Positions 52,962-61,300 of a stretch of 64,000 bases of DNA are shown here, piece by piece. The notes beneath the pieces were generated by a model. That model saw only the letters and a program-made list of their open reading frames with translations. It had not been told where the DNA came from and ran no database searches. Numbering within the stretch: position 1 is the stretch's first letter; each line of letters begins with the position of its first letter. This stretch comes from UBA3775 sp051877895. GTDB taxonomy: Bacteria > Bacillota > Clostridia > Lachnospirales > Lachnospiraceae. Location: contig JBJEJI010000089.1 of the NCBI GenBank assembly GCA_051877895.1, positions 27,966 to 91,965 on the forward strand. The letters run 5' to 3'. A program made the position numbers and the translations under genes.

Positions 52962-54623
52962 ATGAAACCGGCCGGAAAGACAATTCGAATATGGATAATT
53001 GTATCTGTAGCGGTCTTGGCTGCCTATGCATGCCGTATAATGGGGAATGCCGGCATCCATTCAAGAACTGTGGGAATCATCCGTTCCGGAATATATATTA
53101 CTATATTTATTTCTTGGGGGATTTATGTAAAAAACCATATTCTCCAGGTACAGGTGCGCCGCTATCTGTATGCTGTTGTTTTCTTAATCGTATTCTGGTT
53201 TCTTATAAGAACAATCAAATATAATTTTATTTCTGAAACTCTGTATCCGGATGTCATCAGATATTGCTGGTATCTGTATTATTTTCCAATGATTTTTATC
53301 CCGTTACTGGGAGTGTTTGTTGCAATGTCACTGGGGAAACCCGAAAATTATCATCTACCAAAACAGACTTCCCTGTTTTATATTCCAGCCGGACTTTTAT
53401 TTGGACTTATAATTACAAATGATTTTCATCAGCTTGTATTTACTTTCCCGGAAAATGCAACGGTATGGAGTGACAAGAATAACGGGTATATGGTGCTATA
53501 CTATATTACTATTGGCTGGATGATTATATGTGCCGTTAAGATGTTTATTACACTGTATAAAAAGAGTCGGGTTCCCGATACCTACAAGCATATTATACTG
53601 CCGTGTATTCCTTCTTTTTTTCTCCTGGTCTATATGGTACTGTATTATTCAGGTATTAAATGGGTCAGATTTATTATGGGAGATATGACAGCGGTAACCT
53701 GTGTTATGTATGTGATTACATTTGAAATCTGTATCAGATGCGGTTTTATTCAGGCGAATACCCATTATCCGGAACTGTTTGATGCTTCAACCGTAGGAGC
53801 CCAGATAACGGATGAAGAATATAATGTTTTTCTGTCCTCCGGAACAGCAAAGGCGGTACCGCAGGAAATTCTTTGCAAGACAGAGAACGGACCGGTAATG
53901 ATTGATGATGGCGTGAGAATTCTGGAAGCTCCTATCAGGGGCGGCCATGTAATATGGTCGGAGGATTTATCGTCACTTCTTTCAGTCCTTAATGAGTTAA
54001 ATGAGGCCAAGGAAAATCTTGAAGATGAAAACGCCCTGCTTGAAGAAGAGAACAGACTTAAAGCCCGTGAGGCGCATATTGCCGAACAGGAAAGATTGTA
54101 CAATATAATTCAAAGGGATACAGCCGGGCAGATTGACTTCATGGATGAATTAATCGGTATTTTTGAATCGGCGGTTTCGGAGGAAGAGAGGGTAAAAATA
54201 TTACATAAAATGCTTGTTGTAGGGGCTTATCTGAAAAGGCGGAGTAATCTTGTGTTTCTTTCGGATAAAGCGTCAATGCTTCCGGCGAAGGAAATTGAAC
54301 TTACCTTTGGCGAATCATTGGATAACCTGGAAATATACGGGGTGGTATGTGGTTTTAAATCGGAAATTTACCAAAATGTTCCGTCTGAATTGATAATTAA
54401 AGCATATGATTTGTTTGAGAAAATAGTAGAAAAATCTTTTGAACATATGAGCTGCATTACCGTGTATGCAGGAGTGGACGAAGAAAGGTTTTTCATTATA
54501 ATAAATACGGATTCCGACTCTGATTTTTCTGATATCATTTCTGATACTGTTACGGCAGTTAAGGATGAAGATGGTGAATGGAAAATTACAATGCTGTATG
54601 GTAGCGGAGGTGATGGTGAATGA
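52962..54623 (+). CDS. 7TM sensor protein with degenerate histidine-kinase-like C-terminus
   Basis: A 553-residue protein. About seven to eight membrane helices occupy the first 270 residues, the layout of the histidine-kinase N-terminal 7TM sensor region. A coiled coil (LNEAKENLEDENALLEEENR) follows, then a segment RDTAGQIDFMDELI, which aligns with the HDDIGR phosphoacceptor of the next protein but lacks the His, and an ATPase-like end (KAYDLFEKIVEKSFEHMS) without the glycine-rich boxes. I read it as a pseudokinase. GGGGGATATTATC precedes the ATG at 52962. Its stop overlaps the next start by 4 bp, implying tight coupling with the real kinase. Confidence 0.78.
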   Translation: MKPAGKTIRIWIIVSVAVLAAYACRIMGNAGIHSRTVGIIRSGIYITIFISWGIYVKNHILQVQVRRYLYAVVFLIVFWFLIRTIKYNFISETLYPDVIRYCWYLYYFPMIFIPLLGVFVAMSLGKPENYHLPKQTSLFYIPAGLLFGLIITNDFHQLVFTFPENATVWSDKNNGYMVLYYITIGWMIICAVKMFITLYKKSRVPDTYKHIILPCIPSFFLLVYMVLYYSGIKWVRFIMGDMTAVTCVMYVITFEICIRCGFIQANTHYPELFDASTVGAQITDEEYNVFLSSGTAKAVPQEILCKTENGPVMIDDGVRILEAPIRGGHVIWSEDLSSLLSVLNELNEAKENLEDENALLEEENRLKAREAHIAEQERLYNIIQRDTAGQIDFMDELIGIFESAVSEEERVKILHKMLVVGAYLKRRSNLVFLSDKASMLPAKEIELTFGESLDNLEIYGVVCGFKSEIYQNVPSELIIKAYDLFEKIVEKSFEHMSCITVYAGVDEERFFIIINTDSDSDFSDIISDTVTAVKDEDGEWKITMLYGSGGDGE

Positions 54624-55555
54624 TCAGACTTAAAGGAAATTCGGTAAAGGAAGCGCTTGATAATCTGCCTTGCGGTGTTTGTTTTTTTGACAAAAACGGA
54701 ATGGTAACGATGTGCAATTATCAGATGCACAGACTTATTTTTGCCATTACCGGAAGAGATTTACAGAGTCTTACCGAACTACGGACAATTTTAAACGATG
54801 AAGATGAGAAAATATTTATTCTTGAAAATGGCAGTGTATGGAGATTTTCCGTGGAAAATATACAGACAAATGACGGAAATACATATACCCAGATTATTGC
54901 ATCAGATGTTACAAAGCTGCATTACAAGAAGATAGAATTGGAGCTGGAAAAACAGAAACTTGAGGAATATGCCGAGCGTATGAAGAAACTTTCCACCAAC
55001 ATTATTACAATTATTCGCGAGGAAGAAATCCTTAAGATGAAAATGCGTGTTCATGACGATATAGGAAGGAGTGTTATTGCGACAAGAAGGCTTCTCAGGC
55101 AGAACAAACCGACAAGAGAACTGGATATTGCCACTTGGAAAAATGCAGTACAGTTATTAAAGCATGACAATGCAATTCTGGAAGATAATTATGCATTTAC
55201 AGAACTGGTTTCAGATGCTTCCGGTATCGGAATACAGATTATTAAAGAAGGGGAGTTTCCGCCGGAGGCCGGGGCGGCCGAAATTTTTCTTGTGGCTATA
55301 AGAGAGTGTATCACCAATGCGGTTCATCATGCAGGTGCCACCGAACTTTATGTTAAGATGAACTGCAACGAAGATACGGCTTTTGCCGGAATTTCCAATA
55401 ACGGAGCAATTCCTCAAGGGAAAATAACAGAGGGCGGAGGTTTATCATCATTGCGCTCACGAATTGAAAAGAAGGGCGGAACCATGGAAATAATAAGCGA
55501 GCCGAAATTTGAACTGAAAGTAACTGTCAGATTAGGGGAAACGGATAATCCGTAA
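54620..55555 (+). CDS. soluble sensor histidine kinase (NarL-type, HisKA_3-like)
   Basis: A 311-residue cytoplasmic kinase. Residues 10-100 look like a PAS-type domain (DNLPCGVCFFDKNGMVTMCN). A coiled-coil segment leads to the phosphoacceptor MKMRVHDDIGRS (His145). The HATPase shows an N box (ECITNAVHHAG), and a G-box-like EGGGLSSLRSRIEKKGG. No membrane helix is present, so the preceding membrane protein probably supplies sensing. Pairing with the LuxR-type regulator downstream (14 bp) is standard for this kinase class. Confidence 0.9.
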   Translation: MIRLKGNSVKEALDNLPCGVCFFDKNGMVTMCNYQMHRLIFAITGRDLQSLTELRTILNDEDEKIFILENGSVWRFSVENIQTNDGNTYTQIIASDVTKLHYKKIELELEKQKLEEYAERMKKLSTNIITIIREEEILKMKMRVHDDIGRSVIATRRLLRQNKPTRELDIATWKNAVQLLKHDNAILEDNYAFTELVSDASGIGIQIIKEGEFPPEAGAAEIFLVAIRECITNAVHHAGATELYVKMNCNEDTAFAGISNNGAIPQGKITEGGGLSSLRSRIEKKGGTMEIISEPKFELKVTVRLGETDNP

Positions 55556-55569
55556 GAAGGAGAGAGAAC

Positions 55570-56193
55570 ATGATAAATGTTTTAATTGTTGAAGACCAGA
55601 GAATGATGCGTGAAACAATGGAAAATTATATAAAGCAGAGTGAGGGATACCATCTTGCCGGTTCTGTTGCAAGAGCAGGACTTGCAGATAAGTTCTGTAT
55701 GAGTAATCCGGTAAATCTTGTACTTATGGATGTGTGTACCGAAAATGATGAAAGCGGATTTGAGGCAACCCGGATTCTCAAAACCATGTTTCCCAAGATT
55801 AAAGTGGTCATAGTTACATCCATGCTTGATTCAAGCTATATTAACAGGGCGAGAGATGTGGGAGCCGACAGCATATGGTTTAAAGATGTCAGCAGGGAAA
55901 CACTTATGTCCGTGGTGGAGCGCACCATGAACGGAGAATCCGTATATCCCGACAGAATGCCTCAGGTCAGAATCGGTAATGCCTCAAGCTATGATTTTAC
56001 CGAGGCGGAGATAAAAGTTCTCCGGGTTCTTGTGGAGGGAATGACCTATTCCCAGATGGCAGATGCATTGGGGCTGTCTGTTGAGACGGTAAAATCCCAT
56101 GTGGGAAGTATGTTATCCAAAACGGGATTTACTTCCAAAACAAAACTTGCTGCAATGGTTATGAGTAAGAGACTGATAGTCAACGGTTTTTAA
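55570..56193 (+). CDS. NarL/LuxR-family response regulator
   Basis: A 207-residue regulator. The receiver has VEDQR, Asp54 in LVLMDVCTE, Thr/Ser in VVIVTSML and Lys in IWFKDVS. The C-terminal LuxR helix-turn-helix (VLVEGMTYSQMADALGLSVE, then TVKSHVGSML) binds DNA as a dimer. GAAGGAGA stands before the ATG. It is followed by a strong terminator, so the next genes are transcribed separately or by read-through. Targets probably include the downstream genes, which is only positional inference. Confidence 0.94.
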   Translation: MINVLIVEDQRMMRETMENYIKQSEGYHLAGSVARAGLADKFCMSNPVNLVLMDVCTENDESGFEATRILKTMFPKIKVVIVTSMLDSSYINRARDVGADSIWFKDVSRETLMSVVERTMNGESVYPDRMPQVRIGNASSYDFTEAEIKVLRVLVEGMTYSQMADALGLSVETVKSHVGSMLSKTGFTSKTKLAAMVMSKRLIVNGF

Positions 56194-56241
56194 GGAAAAA
56201 ACATATCTTTATTTCAATCTGTCTGAAAATTAATTTGCCTT

Positions 56242-56268
56242 CATCCCCCGTTCGGGGGATGTTTTTTT
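56242..56268 (+). terminator. rho-independent terminator after the response regulator
   Basis: CATCCCCC (56242-56249) and GGGGGATG (56254-56261) form a perfect 8-bp stem with a GTTC loop, followed by seven T residues. Confidence 0.95.
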
Positions 56269-56339
56269 TATAAATAAAAATACAATGGATATAAACAGAT
56301 GAGTATCTTTACAAGTCATGAAGAAAGTGTGGTGGGAAT

Positions 56340-56723
56340 ATGCGACGGGTTGTTGTGGATATGCAGAATTATCTTTTTGCAGATGCAATAGCACAATCGT
56401 TACAAAATGCGGATTCGGACTTTTCTGTTCATAATTCTGAAAGTCCCGATAAAACGGCGGAACTATGCAGATTGTGTATGCCGTATGCACTGCTTATGGA
56501 AGTAAACGGGAATTCGCCATGGAAGCTTGAAGAAAGGCTTAAAATACTGGATGAAGTTAAAGAACAGAATCCTGACTGTAAGGTTGTACTGATTGTTGAT
56601 GAGAATGCGGAGAAAAAGCTTGCAAAACAGGTGCTTCAGACAAAGAAAGACGGGATCATTGATAATTTTATTTACGGCTCTGTTTCCGCCACTTATCTGT
56701 CCGCTGTGATTGATACACTTTAA
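56340..56723 (+). CDS. stand-alone receiver-like protein with Glu at the phosphoacceptor site
   Basis: A 127-residue protein with the alternating beta/alpha pattern of a receiver domain and no output domain. VVVDMQN replaces the acidic VEDQ pocket, and LLMEVNG has Glu54 exactly where the neighbouring regulator has phospho-Asp54. The conserved Lys is not found at its place (IIDNFIYGS). Such a Glu can mimic phosphorylation, so the protein may be permanently in an active-like state and act by protein contact. A GGTGGG stretch is before the ATG. Low similarity means the receiver call itself is moderate. Confidence 0.65.
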   Translation: MRRVVVDMQNYLFADAIAQSLQNADSDFSVHNSESPDKTAELCRLCMPYALLMEVNGNSPWKLEERLKILDEVKEQNPDCKVVLIVDENAEKKLAKQVLQTKKDGIIDNFIYGSVSATYLSAVIDTL

Positions 56724-56752
56724 TAAAAAAAATTTGAAAGGCAGGGAGCCGG

Positions 56753-57247
56753 ATGAGTTTGATTTCCGGATTGTTACATGGCAAAAAGAAAGTAAAACAT
56801 CACGAACTGTCAGAGGTTCAGAATATTTACATCGGATGCGGCTGTATGGATTATTCTTATCATTATTCATTTAGTGTGTACCATAAGGAAGAAAAATGGC
56901 TTCTGGAGGCGGATTGTTTTATCCGTGACCATAAGGACCCTATAGAAATATCAGGATGTGAGATTAGTTCCGAAGACAAGGATAAGTTATTTAATATTCT
57001 GGAACAGAATGATCTTATTTCCTATGTGGAAAAATACAAAAAACCCAAACAACCCAAACAAATTTTTCAGGCATTAGATGAAACCACATACAGCATTAGT
57101 ATTTTCTTTACGGATGGAAGCGTATTTCATGCCGAACCTTTAGTAGAAGCCCGCAGCAGGCTGGAAGATTATTTTTACAATCTTGCTGATAATATAGGAA
57201 AGGAGCGAGTAATTAATCATGAATTTAGTTGGAAAGTGGAAAGTTAA
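56753..57247 (+). CDS. hypothetical protein
   Basis: A 164-residue protein with no recognised family. A basic N-terminus (MSLISGLLHGKKKVKHHE) precedes a beta-rich region with IYIGCGCMDYSYHYSF and a later SISIFFTDGSVFHAEP. No signal peptide or membrane helix is visible. AGGGAG lies before the ATG. Its last 29 bp overlap the start of the next gene, so both are in one transcript. Confidence 0.75.
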   Translation: MSLISGLLHGKKKVKHHELSEVQNIYIGCGCMDYSYHYSFSVYHKEEKWLLEADCFIRDHKDPIEISGCEISSEDKDKLFNILEQNDLISYVEKYKKPKQPKQIFQALDETTYSISIFFTDGSVFHAEPLVEARSRLEDYFYNLADNIGKERVINHEFSWKVES

Positions 57248-57632
57248 GGAGGTAATGGGATTCAGCCTTGAAGAGGGTATGATATGGAAACCGTTGGAAC
57301 AGGCGGCTTTAGAAGACCCTGACAGCTATAAGGTGTTTGAAAATACCATTACCGAATTCTGTGAAGACGGAACCGTACAGACATTGTTACCGGTTGACAG
57401 CGGTGTATATACCAAGGAACAAATCGATGAAGCCGTAGAGGAAGGCAAAGTTATCCGTGACGGAATGCTTGTTCTGGATACTCAGTACTGGAAAAACGAA
57501 GACGGAATTAATTACTTTAATACTGAAATTCAGGGAGAAGTCTTCGACGAAGAAGTTTCCCCTTGGGCAGAAATTAAAGAAATTGAGGGCATGATTGAAA
57601 TCAATATGGTTCGCTATGCCCGGACAGAATAA
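57219..57632 (+). CDS. hypothetical small beta-rich protein, lipocalin-like pattern
   Basis: A 137-residue acidic protein. The opening NLVGKWKVKEVMGF and the repeated short strands ending EGMIEINMVRYART suggest a small lipocalin-like beta barrel of the kind found in uncharacterised Lachnospiraceae proteins. No signal peptide is present. AAAGGAG precedes the ATG inside the end of the previous gene. No function can be given. Confidence 0.72.
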   Translation: MNLVGKWKVKEVMGFSLEEGMIWKPLEQAALEDPDSYKVFENTITEFCEDGTVQTLLPVDSGVYTKEQIDEAVEEGKVIRDGMLVLDTQYWKNEDGINYFNTEIQGEVFDEEVSPWAEIKEIEGMIEINMVRYARTE

Positions 57633-57655
57633 ATTAATAAACAGGAGGATATATC

Positions 57656-58219
57656 GTGGCATTTTTTGATAAATTAAAAAATCAGGCAGTAAATGCCGTT
57701 AGAAAATCAGCACAAAATATCGGAACCAAAACAGAAAAAATTGTATTTTCAGATCTTCCGGAGACTTTTGATGCATTTACGGCACTTCCGCAGGCAACTC
57801 TTTCAAATCCATTTGATACGGCAGCACTCACTGTCGCAGCTTTATGCATTTATTGCCGTGACAAAGAGCTTTGCTTTCGGATGTTGGATTATCTAAGAGG
57901 ACCAAGACCGATGAACGGTATGGATAAACAGTTCATTTCTGACCGTATGCGCTCTTATGATTATGTTCCCCGTTCATATTTTGAAGGAGCAGTTCCCGGT
58001 AACGATTACATGCCGGCCACTCCTTACACGGTTATTGTTAAATCCGACCCTCATTCATATGATGAGCAGGGCATTGCCAAACTTTTCATTCCTTCAGGCG
58101 GTGCCGACGATCCCCGCCCTATTAAGCTTCGCGAGGCGAAAGACGGAAAGTGGTATTTGTGGGAGCAGTATCTGCTTACCGGAATCCGCCAGCCTGAAAG
58201 CAGTAATCCATGGGCGTAA
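57656..58219 (+). CDS. DUF6935-like protein
   Basis: A 187-residue protein. The central NPFDTAALTVAALCIYC, MLDYLRGPRPM, YFEGAVPGNDYMPATPYTV and the closing RPIKLREAKDGKWYLWEQ, ending ESSNPWA, match a conserved cytoplasmic family (I believe DUF6935) of unknown function. The start codon is GTG with AGGAGG 8 bases upstream. It lies 23 bp behind the previous gene, extending the same run of small proteins. Confidence 0.75.
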   Translation: MAFFDKLKNQAVNAVRKSAQNIGTKTEKIVFSDLPETFDAFTALPQATLSNPFDTAALTVAALCIYCRDKELCFRMLDYLRGPRPMNGMDKQFISDRMRSYDYVPRSYFEGAVPGNDYMPATPYTVIVKSDPHSYDEQGIAKLFIPSGGADDPRPIKLREAKDGKWYLWEQYLLTGIRQPESSNPWA

Positions 58220-58243
58220 AACAACATTTTAAGGAGGTACATA

Positions 58244-58303
58244 ATGAAATATAATAATCACGAAACAAATCTGTGCACCCGGCAAAATGCCGGAAAGAAA
58301 TAA
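58244..58303 (+). CDS. possible 19-residue small protein or leader peptide
   Basis: AAGGAGG at 58231-58237 stands 6 bases before an ATG that opens a 20-codon frame (MKYNNHETNLCTRQNAGKK), ending 17 bp before the surface-protein gene. Its 3' half holds a CCGGCAAAATGCCGG hairpin. A strong ribosome site before so short a frame suggests translation or a leader role, but coding cannot be proven from one sequence. Confidence 0.4.
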   Translation: MKYNNHETNLCTRQNAGKK

Positions 58304-58320
58304 GATAGGAGAAAATAATT

Positions 58321-61300
58321 ATGAAAGTAAAAAAGAAACTGAACAAGCTGCTGAGCATCCTGCTCGCCCTTGTGATGGTGGTGGGGATGCTCCCGGCCAT
58401 GAGCCTGAAGGCGTATGCAGTCAATGCATCGTCCGTAACTATCACCGAAAGCGACGGCACGCAGACGGTAATAACAGAAACAATAGGAACAGACGGCGAC
58501 CCTTGGTCCTATGATGAGGATACAGCGACGCTGACACTAAATAATTGGACGGGACAGAAAATCTCCGCTAACGGCGACCTGAACCTGCACCTGGTGGGCA
58601 CCAATACTATCACCATACCGTCGTCCACCTCTGAGGTTATCGGTATTAAAGTCGGTTCGGATAGTTCTATGTCCTACCTGACCATCACGGCGGATACCGG
58701 CGGTACCCTGAACATTAACGGAACCACGGAGGGAAACTTTTACGGAATCAGAGCCCATACATACATCACAAACGGAACGGTGAATATTGACATCACGTCT
58801 TCGGGAAGCACTGACAGCTATGGAATGTGGGGTAATGTCTATTTTACGGAAGAAGAAACAAGGCAGGCAACTCTGAATGTCAAGGTAACGGACACCGGCA
58901 CAACAAAGACCGGATATTTATCTGCCCTTGGCAACGGAAGCATATATGTTAATAATCGCAGCAATGTCACCATCAATGCGGAAGCTCATGTAAGCAGTGC
59001 TAATAAATCCAAATCTGTTGCGTTGAGTTCGATTAATATATATGAGGCTTCACCTGTGATTACAGCTACGGCAGATTGTCCGGAGGAAGCTTCAACAGAA
59101 TGCATCGCAGTGGAAAACCTAAGCGCTCTGGGATTGACAGAGGGAGGTAAGGTGACCACAAACGGCATGGTGAAGACTTACAGTCTGCCGGCTTATCTCG
59201 ATGCCAATGTGGTGACCACCACCCCTGCGGATAACAATTACCTTTTCCGAAGGGGCACGGATTTAGGAAATAGCGACACATATTATTATATGTGCGGCAT
59301 TGACGGAAGCATTTTGAACAATGCGGTGTTTGAATACAGTGAAGAAGCGGCAGACTTCAAGTGGGTAGGCGGAAGCTGCTACGATATCCCGGGAGGAATG
59401 GTCGGAGATCGCATAAGCAATACTATTTACCTTCTTGCAGGACTGCGCGGTGCGGACGGACTGTATGATTCGACCTCAAAAACCAAATTTGAAATACTCT
59501 CCGGCAGCTTGCCTTCCGGACTGACGTTGCATGAGAAAGGCGGAATTTACGGTACCGTAAGCGCACCATGCGAGGCGGGCTCTGTCACCGTTAAGGCAAC
59601 CGACACAAACGATTCCACACGGACTGNNNNNNNNNNNNNNNNNNNNNNNNNNNNNNNNNNNNNNNNNNNNNNNNNNNNNNNNNNNNNNNNNNNNNNNNNN
59701 NNNNNNNNNNNNNNNNNNNNNNNNNNGAGGCGGGCTCTGTCACCGTTAAGGCAACCGACACAAACGATTCCACACGGACTGTAACCTTTACAATTAATTA
59801 CGGTGCGTTTGTAGAGCCGGATAAATACCTTACCATCGGTGTTTATGATGCATCACCGACGGTTGTGGAAATGAAGACCAGTAGTTCAGGTACAGGCTGG
59901 AGCTATGACGGAACCACTAATACCCTGACCCTGAACGGATATAACGGCGGCCCTATTGCGGCAGAGAAGGAATTGAACCTGCACCTGGTGGGCACCAATA
60001 CTATCACCATACCGTCGTCCACCTCTGAGGTTATCGGTATTAAAGTCGGTTCGGATAGTTCTATGTCCTACCTGACCATCACGGCGGATACCGGCGGTAC
60101 CCTGAACATTAACGGAACCACGGAGGGAAACTTTTACGGAATCAGAGCCCATACATACATCACAAACGGAACGGTGAATATTGACATCACGTCTTCGGGA
60201 AGCACTGACAGCTATGGAATGTGGGGTAATGTCTATTTTACGGAAGAAGAAACAAGGCAGGCAACTCTGAATGTCAAGGTAACGGACACCGGCACAACAA
60301 AGACCGGATATTTATCTGCCCTTGGCAACGGAAGCATATATGTTAATAATCGCAGCAATGTCACCATCAATGCGGAAGCTCATGTAAGCAGTGCTAATAA
60401 ATCCAAATCTGTTGCGTTGAGTTCGATTAATATATATGAGGCTTCACCTGTGATTACAGCTACGGCAGATTGTCCGGAGGAAGCTTCAACAGAATGCATC
60501 GCAGTGGAAAACCTAAGCGCTCTGGGATTGACAGAGGGAGGTAAGGTGACCACAAACGGCATGGTGAAGACTTACAGTCTGCCGGCTTATCTCGATGCCA
60601 ATGTGGTGACCACCACCCCTGCGGATAACAATTACCTTTTCCGAAGGGGCACGGATTTAGGAAATAGCGACACATATTATTATATGTGCGGCATTGACGG
60701 AAGCATTTTGAACAATGCGGTGTTTGAATACAGTGAAGAAGCGGCAGACTTCAAGTGGGTAGGCGGAAGCTGCTACGATATCCCGGGAGGAATGGTCGGA
60801 GATCGCATAAGCAATACTATTTACCTTCTTGCAGGACTGCGCGGTGCGGACGGACTGTATGATTCGACCTCAAAAACCAAATTTGAAATACTCTCCGGCA
60901 GCTTGCCTTCCGGACTGACGTTGCATGAGAAAGGCGGAATTTACGGTACCGTAAGCGCACCATGCGAGGCGGGCTCTGTCACCGTTAAGGCAACCGACAC
61001 AAACGATTCCACACGGACTGCAACCTTTACAATTAATTACGGTGCGTTCGTAAGCCAAAATCCTGTAACAGGTATGACACTTGATAAGACGGAGATAATT
61101 CTGGAGAAGGGCGCAACCGCAAACGTTACCGCAACGGTAACACCTTCAGATGCATCGTATCCAAATGTGAAGGCAGTTTCCTCCAACACAGGCATTGCAA
61201 CTGTATCCGTGGGAACACCGTCAGGTGCAAGCAGTACAGTACAGGTGACTGCCGGATATAATCCGGGCAAAGCCACCGTAACGATAACCTCTGTTGATTC

